From assembly GCF_008386585.1 (NCBI RefSeq), contig NZ_VUOB01000026.1:18812-82811 (forward strand): 64,000 nucleotides of DNA, in the 5' to 3' direction. Position numbers and translations under genes: made by a program. Position 1 is the stretch's first letter; each line of letters opens with the position of its first letter. Of this stretch, positions 16,881 through 27,312 are shown in pieces. The DNA is from Solihabitans fulvus (GTDB taxonomy: Bacteria > Actinomycetota > Actinomycetes > Mycobacteriales > Pseudonocardiaceae). The notes beneath the pieces are model-generated. The model had not been told where the DNA came from and made no database searches. It worked only from the letters and a program-made list of their open reading frames with translations.

Positions 16881-17158
16881 ATGAGTCGCTGCCGACTGCG
16901 GACGTGGCCTGGGGCGGTGTCAGAACGACACGATGCGAGCCGCCGGCCGGGCGCACGTCCACGCCGTCGTACATCGCGGAACGATGTACACAAGGGTGGC
17001 GGGCCGCCGATGGTGGGTCACGAAACAGACGGTGCCAGCAGCGGCCGCCGAGGTCAAGAGCGTTGGCGGCTTCCCAGCCACTGGGAGCGCGCCGGTCGGG
17101 GGAAGCGGACGGGCAGGACATAGCATCGGGGTGCCCTCACCCCGGCCGTTAGGCGATC

Positions 17159-17788
17159 ATGCCCGAGCAGTACCACGTCGTCGCCTGTCAGGGGACGCAC
17201 GAGATCGAGATCAAGAAGTCCCGGTTCCTGTGCAGCCTCGGCCGGGCCGAGGACGAGCGCGCGGCCGAGGAGTTCATCGCGGCGGTCCGCAAGGCGCACT
17301 GGAACGCCACGCACAACTGCACGGCCTACCGGATCGGGCCCGGCGGCCAGGCGCAGAAGACCAACGACGACGGCGAGCCGGGCGGCACCGCGGGCGTGCC
17401 GATGCTGGAGGTGCTGCGCAGGCGCGAGGTGACCGACACGGTCGCCGTGGTGACCCGCCACTTCGGCGGCGTCATGCTCGGCGCTGGCGGGCTGATCCGC
17501 GCGTACAGCCGGGCCGTCGCCGAGGCGATCGACGCGGTCGGTCTCGTGCGCAGGGTGCCGTTCCGGGCGATGACGGTGACCGTCGGGCACGCCGAGGCCG
17601 GCAGGCTGGAGCACGCCCTGCACGGCTCGCCGTACCTGCTCGGCGAGATCTCCTACGCGGAGCGGGTGACGGTGCTCGTGCACGTGCCGATCGGCGAGGT
17701 GGACGCGTTCGCGCACTGGATCGCCGAGCAGAGCAACGGCCGGGCCGACGTCGCCGTCGGCGGCGAGGTCCTGTTGGAACTGCCCTGA
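17159..17788 (+). CDS. YigZ family protein (UPF0029/IMPACT)
   Basis: A 209-residue protein with an N-terminal IMPACT/UPF0029 domain: EIKKSRFLCSLGRAEDE, AHWNATHNCTAYRIG, the signature TNDDGEPGGTAGVPMLEVL and VTRHFGGVMLGAGGLIRAYS. A C-terminal DUF1949-type ferredoxin-like domain follows. YigZ proteins bind nucleic acids and are linked to ribosome or translation control, but the reaction is not settled. The length is typical. It is the last plus-strand gene before a group of minus-strand genes. Confidence 0.93.
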   Translation: MPEQYHVVACQGTHEIEIKKSRFLCSLGRAEDERAAEEFIAAVRKAHWNATHNCTAYRIGPGGQAQKTNDDGEPGGTAGVPMLEVLRRREVTDTVAVVTRHFGGVMLGAGGLIRAYSRAVAEAIDAVGLVRRVPFRAMTVTVGHAEAGRLEHALHGSPYLLGEISYAERVTVLVHVPIGEVDAFAHWIAEQSNGRADVAVGGEVLLELP

Positions 17789-17823
17789 CTCACCCGGAGG
17801 GGTCACCGACTCCCGGGTAGGGA

Positions 17824-18030
17824 TCACTCCACGATGGACAGAGTGCGTTCCCGTTTCACCCGCCTGCCGGCCCCGGCTTCGCCGCGCACCGCAAGCCCGC
17901 CGAGCGCTCTTGCCTTGCGCACCAACCGATCCCGCTCGACGGTCCACGCCTCGATCTGCGCGGACGCGAGGCCGATCAGCTCGAGCACCTCGGCGCGTTC
18001 CCGCTCGTTCACGGTGGTCAGGTCAGACAC
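17824..18030 (-). CDS. small coiled-coil protein
   Basis: A 68-residue protein starting MSDLTTVNERERAEVLELIG, with a long amphipathic helix (ASAQIEAWTVERDRLVRKARAL) and a basic C-terminus. No membrane segment or metal motif. Family not recognised. Codon use fits a real gene. It lies 35 bp from the convergent yigZ-type gene and starts 77 bp downstream of the monooxygenase stop. Confidence 0.55.
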   Translation of the reverse strand: MSDLTTVNERERAEVLELIGLASAQIEAWTVERDRLVRKARALGGLAVRGEAGAGRRVKRERTLSIVE

Positions 18031-18107
18031 GTCGCGATGCTAACCCGACGGGGCGCGGTCGGCCCGGGATCGACCGCGCCCCCATCGTGTCGTGTCGCGA
18101 CTCGTGA

Positions 18108-19721
<1,614 letters not shown>

Positions 19722-19766
19722 CGCTGTCTCCCCCTTGGTTGGTGATCACAGTGTGCCGAGATTTTT

Positions 19767-19789
19767 AGACCGAGTCAAGTTTTTGGTCT
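19767..19789. promoter_or_regulatory. candidate TetR operator between divergent genes
   Basis: AGACC and GGTCT half-sites sit 13 bp apart within the 84-bp divergent intergenic region. The same stretch holds TTGACT (minus strand), a good -35 for the monooxygenase. Inference from position and symmetry; the symmetric half-sites are short. Confidence 0.4.
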
Positions 19790-19791
19790 GG

Positions 19792-19797
19792 TATACC
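19792..19797 (+). promoter_or_regulatory. -10 element (TATACC) giving a near-leaderless TetR mRNA
   Basis: TATACC lies only 8 bp before the TetR ATG at 19806. Transcription would begin at or within a base or two of the start codon, and no Shine-Dalgarno precedes the ATG. Confidence 0.5.
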
Positions 19798-19805
19798 TTT
19801 AGCCC

Positions 19806-20495
19806 ATGACCGACGAGCCTGGCTTGCGTGAGCGAAAGAAGTGCGAGACGCGGCGGCGCATCTCCGACGTGGCGTCGGGGCTGTTCATCGCACGGGGCTT
19901 CGACAACGTGACGGTGGCCGAGGTCGCCGCCGCCGCCAACGTCTCCAAGATGACGGTCTTCAACTACTTCCCTCGCAAGGAGGACCTCTTCCTCGATCGG
20001 CACCGGGACCTGCTCGAGGAGCTGCGCCGCGAGATCACCCGCCGCGCGCCGGGTGAGTCCGTGGCGGAGGCCATGCGCCGGTACAGCCATGACCTGCTCG
20101 CGCGGCAGCATCCGCTGTCCGGCGCGATCGACGGGATCGTCCGCTTCAGCACGGTCGTCGCGGGCAGCCGGGCGCTCCAGACGCGCGCCCTCGAACAGGG
20201 CAGGGAGACCGAGCAGACGCTCATGGACATCCTCGCCGCGGAGGCCGTCGACGCCGACGACCGGGTGCGGGCGCGTCTGATTGGCGTGCTGCTCTCCGCG
20301 ACGCTGCACGCCGTCTACCGGACGCCGATCGCGAAGCTGCTGGCCGGCATGCCGGGCGACCAGGTGCGCCGCGAGCAGGTCGGCGTGATCGACGCCGCGT
20401 TCGACCTGCTGGAGCACGGCATCGGCGGTTACGGCGCGAGTTCCGCCACCAGCAACTCGGTCAGCCCCGCTGAGCCAACGGGCGGCGCGAGGTAA
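19806..20495 (+). CDS. TetR-family regulator
   Basis: A 229-residue regulator with a TetR helix-turn-helix in the first 60 residues (CETRRRISDVASGLFIARGF, VTVAEVAAAANVSKMTVFNYF) and a divergent ligand-binding C-terminal domain. It is transcribed away from the FAD monooxygenase gene and probably represses it in the absence of an aromatic ligand. Its 3' end overlaps the 3' end of the convergent GGDEF gene by 67 bp. Confidence 0.9.
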   Translation: MTDEPGLRERKKCETRRRISDVASGLFIARGFDNVTVAEVAAAANVSKMTVFNYFPRKEDLFLDRHRDLLEELRREITRRAPGESVAEAMRRYSHDLLARQHPLSGAIDGIVRFSTVVAGSRALQTRALEQGRETEQTLMDILAAEAVDADDRVRARLIGVLLSATLHAVYRTPIAKLLAGMPGDQVRREQVGVIDAAFDLLEHGIGGYGASSATSNSVSPAEPTGGAR

Positions 20496-22558
20496 CGGCC
20501 CCTGGCGTAGTCAACGCCGACGCTTCGATACCAGTCGGCCTGACTCGCCGACTCGACGCCGTCCACGGTCACCAGCGTGCCGGTGGAGTGCGCCAACGCG
20601 ACCACGGCGGCCACCGCCCGCGCGGTCGCCGAGTCCGTGGTGTCCAGGCGGGTCAGCGGCCGGGCCGCCAGCCGCACCAGCCGCACCCGGCCGCTCTCCA
20701 GCAGAGCGAGTTCGTCGAGGCCGCCGCCGAATCCGTGCAGCGCTATCCGAATCCCCTTGTCCGCCAACACTTCCAGGTTCTCCCGCGCCTCAGCCCGGTC
20801 GGCGACCAGTGCCCCGGTCGCGAGCTCGAGCTGCACCCAGTCGGCGGGCAGGCCGACCGACCCCAGGGTCGTGCCGACGGTCGCGACCAGGTCGGGATCG
20901 CCGGACTGCTGCGGCGACAGGCCGACGCTCAACGGCGGCACCCGGTCGCCGAACCGGTCCCGCCAGGCCGCCAGCTGCTCGCACGCGCCGTGCAGCAGCC
21001 ACCGGCCGAGCGGCACGCTCAGCCCGATCCGCTCGGCGAACCCGGCGCTCCGCTCGTGCGGCAGCACGCCCTCCCCGGGACGGTCCCACCGCAGCAACAC
21101 CGCGATCGCCGCCAACCGCCGGTCCGCCAGCGCGAACACCGGCTGGAAGTCGAGGCCGAGCTCGCCGTTCTCCCACGCGCCTGGCATGCCGGCGGCCAGG
21201 ACGAGGTCCGCGCGGTCCCCGCTGTCGCGGTCGCCGTCGTAGATGCCCCACTGGCGCTTGCCACCCAGCTCGGCCGTCCGCAGCGCGCTGTGCGCCTGCC
21301 GCAGGAGTTCCAACGGCTCGACGCCGCGCCCGGTGGCCCGCGCGAACCCCATGCTCGCCGGCACCGCGACGCCCTCGCCACGCAGGTAGATCGGCTCGGC
21401 CAGCTCGGCGTAGATCGACTCGGCCAGCGCGCTCACGTCGGCGGTCCCCGACGCGTGCTCAAGCAGGATCGCGAACTCGTCGCCGCCGAGCCTGGCCACG
21501 GTCGCCCGCTCGTCCGCGACGACGTCACTCAGCCTGCCGGCCACCGTCTTGAGCAGTTCGTCGCCGGCGTCGCAGCCGAGGCCGTCGTTGATCACCCGGA
21601 CACCGTCCAGGTCCAGGTAGCACAGGGTCACGCCGGCCGACGCGGTCAGCCTGCCGAGGACCTCCTCCAGCTTGGACAGGAAGCTGTGCCGGTTGGGCAG
21701 GCCGGTCGTCATGTCCTGCAACGCCTGTCGCCGCAGGTACTCCTGGAGCATCCGCAGGTCGGTGATGTCCTCAAGCACCGCGACGAAGTAGCTGGGCAGG
21801 CCCTCCGCGTCGCGCAGCACGGACAGCGCGACGTAGGCCCACATCGTGTCGCTGTCGCGGCGGGTGAGCTGGCGTTGCTCGCGCACGCGGTCCTCGCCGT
21901 CGTCGAGCATCCGCCGGCATCTCGCGCGCAGTGCCGCCGCGTCGGACGGGTCGAACAGGGCGTTGGGGCCGTGCCGCACGTAGTCCTCGGCCTCGTAGCC
22001 GAGCATCTCCACCAGCGCCGGGTTCGCCTCGACGAAGGAGCCGGCCAGGTCACTGATCACGACGCCGACGGCCGAGGACGAGAAGACCTGCTGGAAGCGC
22101 GCCTGGCTGTCGTGCAGGTCCCGCTCGGCGTTCTCCTTCGCCAGCAGCAGCGCCTCCTTGACCCGCTCCTGCTGCTGGAACACCTCGTGCCGCAGGGCCT
22201 GCGCGTACCCGGTGGCCAGCGCGCCGAGCAGCAGGACCACCCGGTCGGCCCGGTCGGGCACCTGGCCAAGCTCCGGCAGCGCGAGGAGCCGACGCCCCAA
22301 CAGGTCCATCGAGCGTTGCAGGCCGTCCGGGCCGGTCAGGCGCGCCGCGACCAGCCACTGGCCAACCGGGCCGCCGGCGCGCGGCGAGTACGCCGGCACG
22401 GTCAGCTCGTCCACCATCCGGTCGACCAGGCCGCGCAGTTGGTGCTCGATGGTGGCGCGCGCCATCGGCACGTAGGCCGTCCTGGTGATCGTGTTCGCCC
22501 AGTCAACCGTCAGCCTGGCGCGCAGCGCGGACGGCGAATCGCCGGCCGCGCCTGACAT
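20429..22558 (-). CDS. PAS-GGDEF-EAL protein, probable diguanylate cyclase
   Basis: A 709-residue protein. After an actinomycete-specific N-terminal helical region (~1-150), a PAS domain follows (ARFQQVFSSSAVGVVISDLAG ... LEDITDLR, ~160-270), then GGDEF (TGLPNRHSFLSKLEEVL ... RLGGDEFAILLE, intact) and a C-terminal EAL-like domain. The EAL part is degenerate: AVLLRW replaces E-A-L, and ALHGFGGG stands at the DDFG site, so it should lack phosphodiesterase activity. Lies 57 bp after a PF04672 methyltransferase on the same strand, likely one operon. Longer starts exist upstream, but they overlap the methyltransferase gene. Confidence 0.9.
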   Translation of the reverse strand: MSGAAGDSPSALRARLTVDWANTITRTAYVPMARATIEHQLRGLVDRMVDELTVPAYSPRAGGPVGQWLVAARLTGPDGLQRSMDLLGRRLLALPELGQVPDRADRVVLLLGALATGYAQALRHEVFQQQERVKEALLLAKENAERDLHDSQARFQQVFSSSAVGVVISDLAGSFVEANPALVEMLGYEAEDYVRHGPNALFDPSDAAALRARCRRMLDDGEDRVREQRQLTRRDSDTMWAYVALSVLRDAEGLPSYFVAVLEDITDLRMLQEYLRRQALQDMTTGLPNRHSFLSKLEEVLGRLTASAGVTLCYLDLDGVRVINDGLGCDAGDELLKTVAGRLSDVVADERATVARLGGDEFAILLEHASGTADVSALAESIYAELAEPIYLRGEGVAVPASMGFARATGRGVEPLELLRQAHSALRTAELGGKRQWGIYDGDRDSGDRADLVLAAGMPGAWENGELGLDFQPVFALADRRLAAIAVLLRWDRPGEGVLPHERSAGFAERIGLSVPLGRWLLHGACEQLAAWRDRFGDRVPPLSVGLSPQQSGDPDLVATVGTTLGSVGLPADWVQLELATGALVADRAEARENLEVLADKGIRIALHGFGGGLDELALLESGRVRLVRLAARPLTRLDTTDSATARAVAAVVALAHSTGTLVTVDGVESASQADWYRSVGVDYARGRYLAPPVGSAGLTELLVAELAP

Positions 22559-22614
22559 CGATCCCTCATCGACCCGTTGCCGATTCACCGACCACGCCCC
22601 GTGTCGCCCAGGGG

Positions 22615-23466
22615 TCAGGGCTTTCTGCCGACGATGGCATACAGGTTCGCCCTGGTCGGGTCGTCGCCGAGGATCTCGCCCTCTTCCGGCCGCCATTCCG
22701 GCGTGAACACCAGGCCCGGCTCGACGAGTTCGAGGCCCTCGGCCATGGCCAGCACCTGCTCGCGGGTGCGCGGCGTGATGGGCTCCGCGGTGTTCTTGAA
22801 GATCTCGGCGCCCTCCGCCATCGCCTTCGGCATGCTGTCGGCGGTGAAGTGGGACAGCGCGAGATAGCTGCCCGGCGCCAGCTCCTCGCGGTACCTGGCC
22901 ACGATGTCCCACGGCTTGTCCTCGTCCGGGATGAACTGGAGGACGCCGACGATCAACAGGCCGACGGGCTTGCTGAAGTCGAGCAGCCGCCGCGTCTCGG
23001 CGGCCCGCAGGATGGCCTCCGGATTGCGCAGGTCGGCCTGGATCGCGATGGCGTTCTCGTTGTCCTGCAACATCATCTGGGCGTGCGTGACCGCGACCGG
23101 CTCGAAGTCCACGTACACGACGCGGCAGGACGGGTCCGCCTCCTGCGCGACCTCGTGCACGTTGCCGACGGTCGGGATGCCCGAGCCGAGGTCGAGGAAC
23201 TGCCTGATGCCGGACTCCACCATGTGCAGCACGACGCGGCGCAGATAGGAACGGTTGAGCCTGGCCATGTCCCGCACCGGCAGGACCTGGATGAGCTGCT
23301 CCGCGGTGTCGCGGTCCACCTGGAAGTTGTGCGCTCCCCCGAGAAGGTAGTCATAGATCCGCGCTGACACGGGGAGTTCGACGTTGACCCCGTCCGGCAC
23401 CCAGCTGACCCGTTCAACCACGGCACACCGCACTTTCGCACTGAATTCCTGTCGGCGACGACCCAT
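22615..23466 (-). CDS. S-adenosyl methyltransferase, PF04672 family (copy 1)
   Basis: About 283 residues of the actinomycete-specific family formerly called DUF574. Hallmarks are ARIYDYLLGGAHNFQVDRDT, the SAM site FLDLGSGIPTVGNVHEVAQ, VVYVDFEPVAVTHAQMML and a C-terminal VEPGLVFTPEWRPE. The family folds as a class I methyltransferase, but its substrates are unknown. Two more copies are in the window (28825, 30479). The start is uncertain: the ATG at 23466 is used, and GTG codons a little downstream, closer to VSWVPDGVN, are also plausible. Confidence 0.88.
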   Translation of the reverse strand: MGRRRQEFSAKVRCAVVERVSWVPDGVNVELPVSARIYDYLLGGAHNFQVDRDTAEQLIQVLPVRDMARLNRSYLRRVVLHMVESGIRQFLDLGSGIPTVGNVHEVAQEADPSCRVVYVDFEPVAVTHAQMMLQDNENAIAIQADLRNPEAILRAAETRRLLDFSKPVGLLIVGVLQFIPDEDKPWDIVARYREELAPGSYLALSHFTADSMPKAMAEGAEIFKNTAEPITPRTREQVLAMAEGLELVEPGLVFTPEWRPEEGEILGDDPTRANLYAIVGRKP

Positions 23467-23631
23467 GACAATACTGATCACTCTCGGTCGCCCAATCGGC
23501 GCACACCAAGGTTCACTCATTCGGACAGGCAGGCAAGCACGAGTAACCGAATGGGGGAACACTCTCAGCCGCATGCACGGTTCATCCAGGTGGTTCGGTC
23601 GGGGCCGATCGCCCGAATCGGCGCGGCCCGG

Positions 23632-24861
23632 TCAGGCGAGCAGCGCGCTGGCGTACCAGTCCCTGTCGTCGCGGACGCCGGGCAGCGTGTAGAAGTAGCC
23701 GCCGCCGTAGGGCTGGATGTAGTCCACGAGGGGCTCGTCGGCGAGGCGCTTCTGCACGGTCTCGAACTGCCGCACCACGTCCTGCTGGTAGCAGCAGAAC
23801 ACCAGGCCGACGTCCACGTTGCCGTTGGTGTCCACGCCGAGGTCGTAGTTGTAACCCCTGCGCAGCAACCGGTTCTTGTCGGTCTCCCCGGTGCGCGGGT
23901 TCGCCCTGCGGATGTGCGCGTCGACCGGGATCACCTTGCCGTCGGGGTCCTTGCCGTAGTCCGGCGCGTCCAGCTCGTCGCGGCCGTCCAGCGGTGCGCC
24001 GCTGTCCCGCTTGCGCCCGAACATCTTCTCCTGCTCGGCGAGCGACACCCGGTCCCAGAACTCCACCAGCATCCGGATCGTGCGCACCACCTGGTAGGCG
24101 CCGCCGACGGCCCAGGACGGCTCCCCCGCGCCGGGCTGGACCCAGATCAGCTTGTCCGCCTCGTCCTGCTGCGGATTGGCGATGCCGTCCTTGAAGCCCA
24201 TCAGGTTGCGCGGCGCGCCGGACGGGCGCGGCGGCGACACGAAGCCGTTGATCCGGTAGCGCAGCTGCATCGCGCCCCTGGTGTGCTTGGCGAGGTCGCG
24301 CAGCGCGTGCTGCACGGTGTCCGGGTTGTTCGCGCAGATCTGCACCATCAGATCCCCGTGGCACCACTTGGGATCGAGCGAGTCGTTCTTGAAGGTCGGC
24401 ATCGGCGCGAGCCGCACCGGCTTGCGGTCGGCGAGGCCGAACCGGTCGTCGAACAGCGAGGGACCGACCGAGACCGTGATGGTCAGGCCGTCGGCCGGCA
24501 CGGACGGCCCGAGCACCGCGCTGTCCGACGGCGGCGAGCCGACGCCGAGGTCGGCGGGCGTGCCGCCCGAGGTGAGGAAGCGGGCCCGTTCGGTCAGCGT
24601 CCGCATCAGCGCAGCGAGCGCTGGTTTGTCGGCCGCGGTCACGTCGAAGGCGGCGAACATGCCGGCCCGCTGCGGCGGCGTGAACACGCCGGCCTGATGC
24701 GCGCCGTGGAAGGGCACCGACTCGGGCGCGGTCGCGGCGGCGGGCGCGGAGCCCGCCGCGGTGTCCGCGTGCGCCCCGGCCACGAGCAGGCCGCCGGTCA
24801 GCGCGGTGCCGGCGACCCCGGCACCGGTGCCCTGGAGGAACCTACGCCTGCTGAGCTGCAT
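23632..24861 (-). CDS. efeB: EfeB, Tat-exported DyP-type haem peroxidase of iron uptake
   Basis: 409 residues with a twin-arginine signal (SRRRFLQGTGAGVAGTALTGG). The DyP-type peroxidase fold follows: MVQICANNPDTVQHALRDL, the GFKDGIANP motif carrying the distal Asp, and DAHIRRANPR with the likely proximal haem His. EfeB is thought to oxidise ferrous iron, or to help release iron from haem, outside the membrane for EfeU. It starts 21 bp after the EfeU-EfeO fusion and is probably co-transcribed and iron-repressed with it. Confidence 0.93.
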   Translation of the reverse strand: MQLSRRRFLQGTGAGVAGTALTGGLLVAGAHADTAAGSAPAAATAPESVPFHGAHQAGVFTPPQRAGMFAAFDVTAADKPALAALMRTLTERARFLTSGGTPADLGVGSPPSDSAVLGPSVPADGLTITVSVGPSLFDDRFGLADRKPVRLAPMPTFKNDSLDPKWCHGDLMVQICANNPDTVQHALRDLAKHTRGAMQLRYRINGFVSPPRPSGAPRNLMGFKDGIANPQQDEADKLIWVQPGAGEPSWAVGGAYQVVRTIRMLVEFWDRVSLAEQEKMFGRKRDSGAPLDGRDELDAPDYGKDPDGKVIPVDAHIRRANPRTGETDKNRLLRRGYNYDLGVDTNGNVDVGLVFCCYQQDVVRQFETVQKRLADEPLVDYIQPYGGGYFYTLPGVRDDRDWYASALLA

Positions 24862-24882
24862 CAGTCTTCCCTTGTCCTCGCG

Positions 24883-26982
24883 TCACTTCTGGCGGATCTC
24901 GAGCAGGTCGGGCACGAGCGAGAGCGTTTCGAGCAGGTCGCCGACGGCCGCGTTGACCCGCTGCCGCTCGGCAAGCGGCAACTGGCCGAGCGGGGCCTTG
25001 GTCGCCTTCAGCGCCTGTTCGAGGGTGGCCATCTTCGCCGTAGCTGCGGGCATCAGGTCGGGGCGGCGCGCGGTGAGCAGCGGGGCCAGCTCGTCCAGCA
25101 CGACGCGCGTGCCGTCGAGGTCCGCGAGGGTCTCCTGGTAGCCCGTGTCCGCGCCCTGGTTGCTCAGCCCGGACAGGTGGTCGCGCAGCGCGTCCTCCAG
25201 GATCTCGTGGCCGCGCAGCGGCAGGTCCTTCGGGTCGGCGGTCACCGTCGGAAGCTTCTGCCGCAGGTCGGCCACGTCGGCGGCCAGCTTGTCCGCGACC
25301 GGGGCAAGGGCAGCGACGTCCTCGCCGTGCCACAGCCCGTACTCGATCCGCCGCAGCCCGCCGAAGTCCTTGTCCCGCACGCCGTCCGCGAGCCCGGCAG
25401 GGCCGCCGTCGATGGCGTCCGAGAGGTCACCGAAGCTGCCGTAGGCCGCGCCGACGCGTTCCCAGGTGAGCTGCGCCGGCAGCCAGGCCGCGCGCGCCGC
25501 CGCCTGGTCGCCGCCGGCCAGCGCCGCGCGCAGCGCGTCCACCTGGCCGGCCAGCTCGCCGAGCTTGGGGGTGACGTAGTCGCGGTAGGCGGCCACCGGG
25601 CCGTCGAGTTCCTTCTCCGCCAAGGGAAGCACCGCGGGAACCGCCGTCCTGTCGACGCCGCCGGACGCGCGCACGGTGGCCGACATGCGTTCCTGGTCGC
25701 CGATCATGGCGCAGCGCCAGGCGTACTCCCCCGCCGGCAGGCTGACCGACATACTCCGCTGGGTGCCGGGGCCGATGCCCTCGATCTCGCCGACCACGCC
25801 GCCGTCGGCGGGATGGATCAGGTAGATCTCCCCGCTGCGGCCGGACTTGTTGACGATGGTGAAGGTCTGCGCACCGGCCGGCGGCGCGGTGAACTCGGGC
25901 GCGCAGGCCGAGGCGGTGATGGTCACCTGCGCGGCGGTGCCGGTCGCCGGCGACCTGGTCAGCACGGCGAACAGCCCGGCGGCGAGCAGCGGCACGCCGA
26001 TCGCGGCGGTCACCACGAGCCAGCGCTTCCTGTCGCCGCGCACGGCGGGCTCCACGACCGCGTCGGGCGCGGCCGCGTCGGACGCGACGGCCTCGGCGGC
26101 TGCCGGTTCGGCTGGCGCGCGCTCGGCGGACGCGGCTTCGGCGGGCACAGCCTTGGCCGGTTGCGCGGCCGGCTTTGCGTTGGCGCGCAGGAACATCGTC
26201 AGCATGACGCCGACGTAGCCGAGGTAGCCGACGACCTGGAGCCAGGTCATCGCCGGCGTCAGGTTGGTGACGCCGGTGATGATGGTGGCCCACCACGTGT
26301 CGGCGGGGATCGAGCCGGTGAGGTCGAACGCGCGCCAGGAGTGGCCGGGCAGCAGGCCGGAACTCTGGAGCTCGCCGAGCCCGTAGGCCAGCACGCCGGC
26401 CGCGATGACGATGAGGAAGATCGCGGTGCGGGAGAAGAACACGCCGAGATTGATCCGGATCGCACTGCGGAACAACAGGAAGCACAGCAGCACGGCGATG
26501 GCGATGCCGACGGCGGCCCCGATCAGCGGCGCGGTCGACTCGCCGGAGGCCTGCACGGTGGTCCACAGGAACAGCGCCGTCTCGAGGCCTTCGCGCGCCA
26601 CGGCGAGGAACGCGGTCAGCGCGAGTGCGCCGCCGCCGAGCCGCAGCGCGTTGCCGACCTTCTCGCGCAGTTCCCCGGACAGGCTGCGGGCGGTGCGGCG
26701 CATCCAGAAGATCATCACGCTGACCAGGCCGACGGCGATCACGCTGAGGATGCCGCCGAACGCCTCCTGGGCCGTGGTCGACAGGCCCGACTTGGAGAAG
26801 GTCAGCACCGCGCCGAAGCTCAGCGAGAGGATGACGGCCGCGAGGACGCCGAGCCAGACCGGACCGGTCGAGGCACGAGAGTCGCTGCGCCGAACGGCGG
26901 CGAGCAGGATGCTCACCACCAACCCGCCCTCCAGCCCCTCGCGCAGACCGATCAGCAGGTTGGGCACGCTATCGGCCCACAC
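24883..26982 (-). CDS. EfeU-EfeO fusion, ferrous iron permease with cupredoxin and imelysin domains
   Basis: 699 residues combining two normally separate proteins. Residues 1-270 are an FTR1/EfeU-type permease with both iron-binding REGLE motifs (14-18 and 130-134) and about seven helices. An Ala/Pro/Glu linker and another helix (RWLVVTAAIGVPLLAAGLF) follow. Next come a cupredoxin-like domain (~345-440, VTITASACAPEF ... GEYAWRCAMIG) and a C-terminal imelysin (M75) domain with GHEILED. The cupredoxin and imelysin parts are what a full EfeO contains. Starts at GTG with GAGGGAGCT upstream. Two DtxR-like boxes lie in the promoter. Confidence 0.93.
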   Translation of the reverse strand: MWADSVPNLLIGLREGLEGGLVVSILLAAVRRSDSRASTGPVWLGVLAAVILSLSFGAVLTFSKSGLSTTAQEAFGGILSVIAVGLVSVMIFWMRRTARSLSGELREKVGNALRLGGGALALTAFLAVAREGLETALFLWTTVQASGESTAPLIGAAVGIAIAVLLCFLLFRSAIRINLGVFFSRTAIFLIVIAAGVLAYGLGELQSSGLLPGHSWRAFDLTGSIPADTWWATIITGVTNLTPAMTWLQVVGYLGYVGVMLTMFLRANAKPAAQPAKAVPAEAASAERAPAEPAAAEAVASDAAAPDAVVEPAVRGDRKRWLVVTAAIGVPLLAAGLFAVLTRSPATGTAAQVTITASACAPEFTAPPAGAQTFTIVNKSGRSGEIYLIHPADGGVVGEIEGIGPGTQRSMSVSLPAGEYAWRCAMIGDQERMSATVRASGGVDRTAVPAVLPLAEKELDGPVAAYRDYVTPKLGELAGQVDALRAALAGGDQAAARAAWLPAQLTWERVGAAYGSFGDLSDAIDGGPAGLADGVRDKDFGGLRRIEYGLWHGEDVAALAPVADKLAADVADLRQKLPTVTADPKDLPLRGHEILEDALRDHLSGLSNQGADTGYQETLADLDGTRVVLDELAPLLTARRPDLMPAATAKMATLEQALKATKAPLGQLPLAERQRVNAAVGDLLETLSLVPDLLEIRQK

Positions 26983-27005
26983 GGCAGCTCCCTCGCGACC
27001 ACGAC

Positions 27006-27024
27006 GTTGGTAAGGCTCACCAGC
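27006..27024 (-). promoter_or_regulatory. second DtxR/IdeR-like iron box (weaker)
   Basis: GTTGGTAAGGCTCACCAGC matches the consensus TTAGGTTAGGCTAACCTAA at about 12 of 19 positions. It lies 20 bp from the stronger box, next to the efeUO start. Confidence 0.5.
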
Positions 27025-27025
27025 A

Positions 27026-27044
27026 ATTGGTTAGCCTCACCTTA
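27026..27044 (-). promoter_or_regulatory. DtxR/IdeR-type iron box upstream of efeUO
   Basis: On the minus strand TAAGGTGAGGCTAACCAAT matches the IdeR/DtxR consensus TTAGGTTAGGCTAACCTAA at 15 of 19 positions, with the core AGGCTAACC intact. Its position about 45-60 bp before the efeUO GTG implies iron-dependent repression of the efeUO-efeB operon. Confidence 0.75.
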
Positions 27045-27312
27045 GGCATTGCCGTTGAGTCGGTCCAGCCCGCGCCGATCACATCACGGCCAAACCACCC
27101 TTACCGGACAAAGCGCGTCGCGAGGCCGGCGCGGACGAGCGCGGCGGACCGACCCCGCCGGCCGCCCGAACCGGTGGTCGACCGACCTTCACCGGCCGCC
27201 AATTGATCGGCAAAACCGTTGTGCGCCAATCAAAAGAGCCTCTTGACGGACGTCCATAGCGACCCCCAGATTGTTGCGGGATCCGCCGTCCGCACCCGGC
27301 CTGGAGGCGCTC

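Noticed and set aside
17789..17815. Terminator between the YigZ-type and small coiled-coil genes
   Set aside because: ACCCGGAG/CTCCCGGGT pairs only with a bulge and a short stem; too weak to annotate.
23551..27045. A 1164-codon open frame on the plus strand
   Set aside because: It runs antisense through EfeB and EfeU-EfeO, is rich in Arg/His/Gly/Val and has no family-like blocks. It is a typical high-GC shadow of the minus-strand genes.
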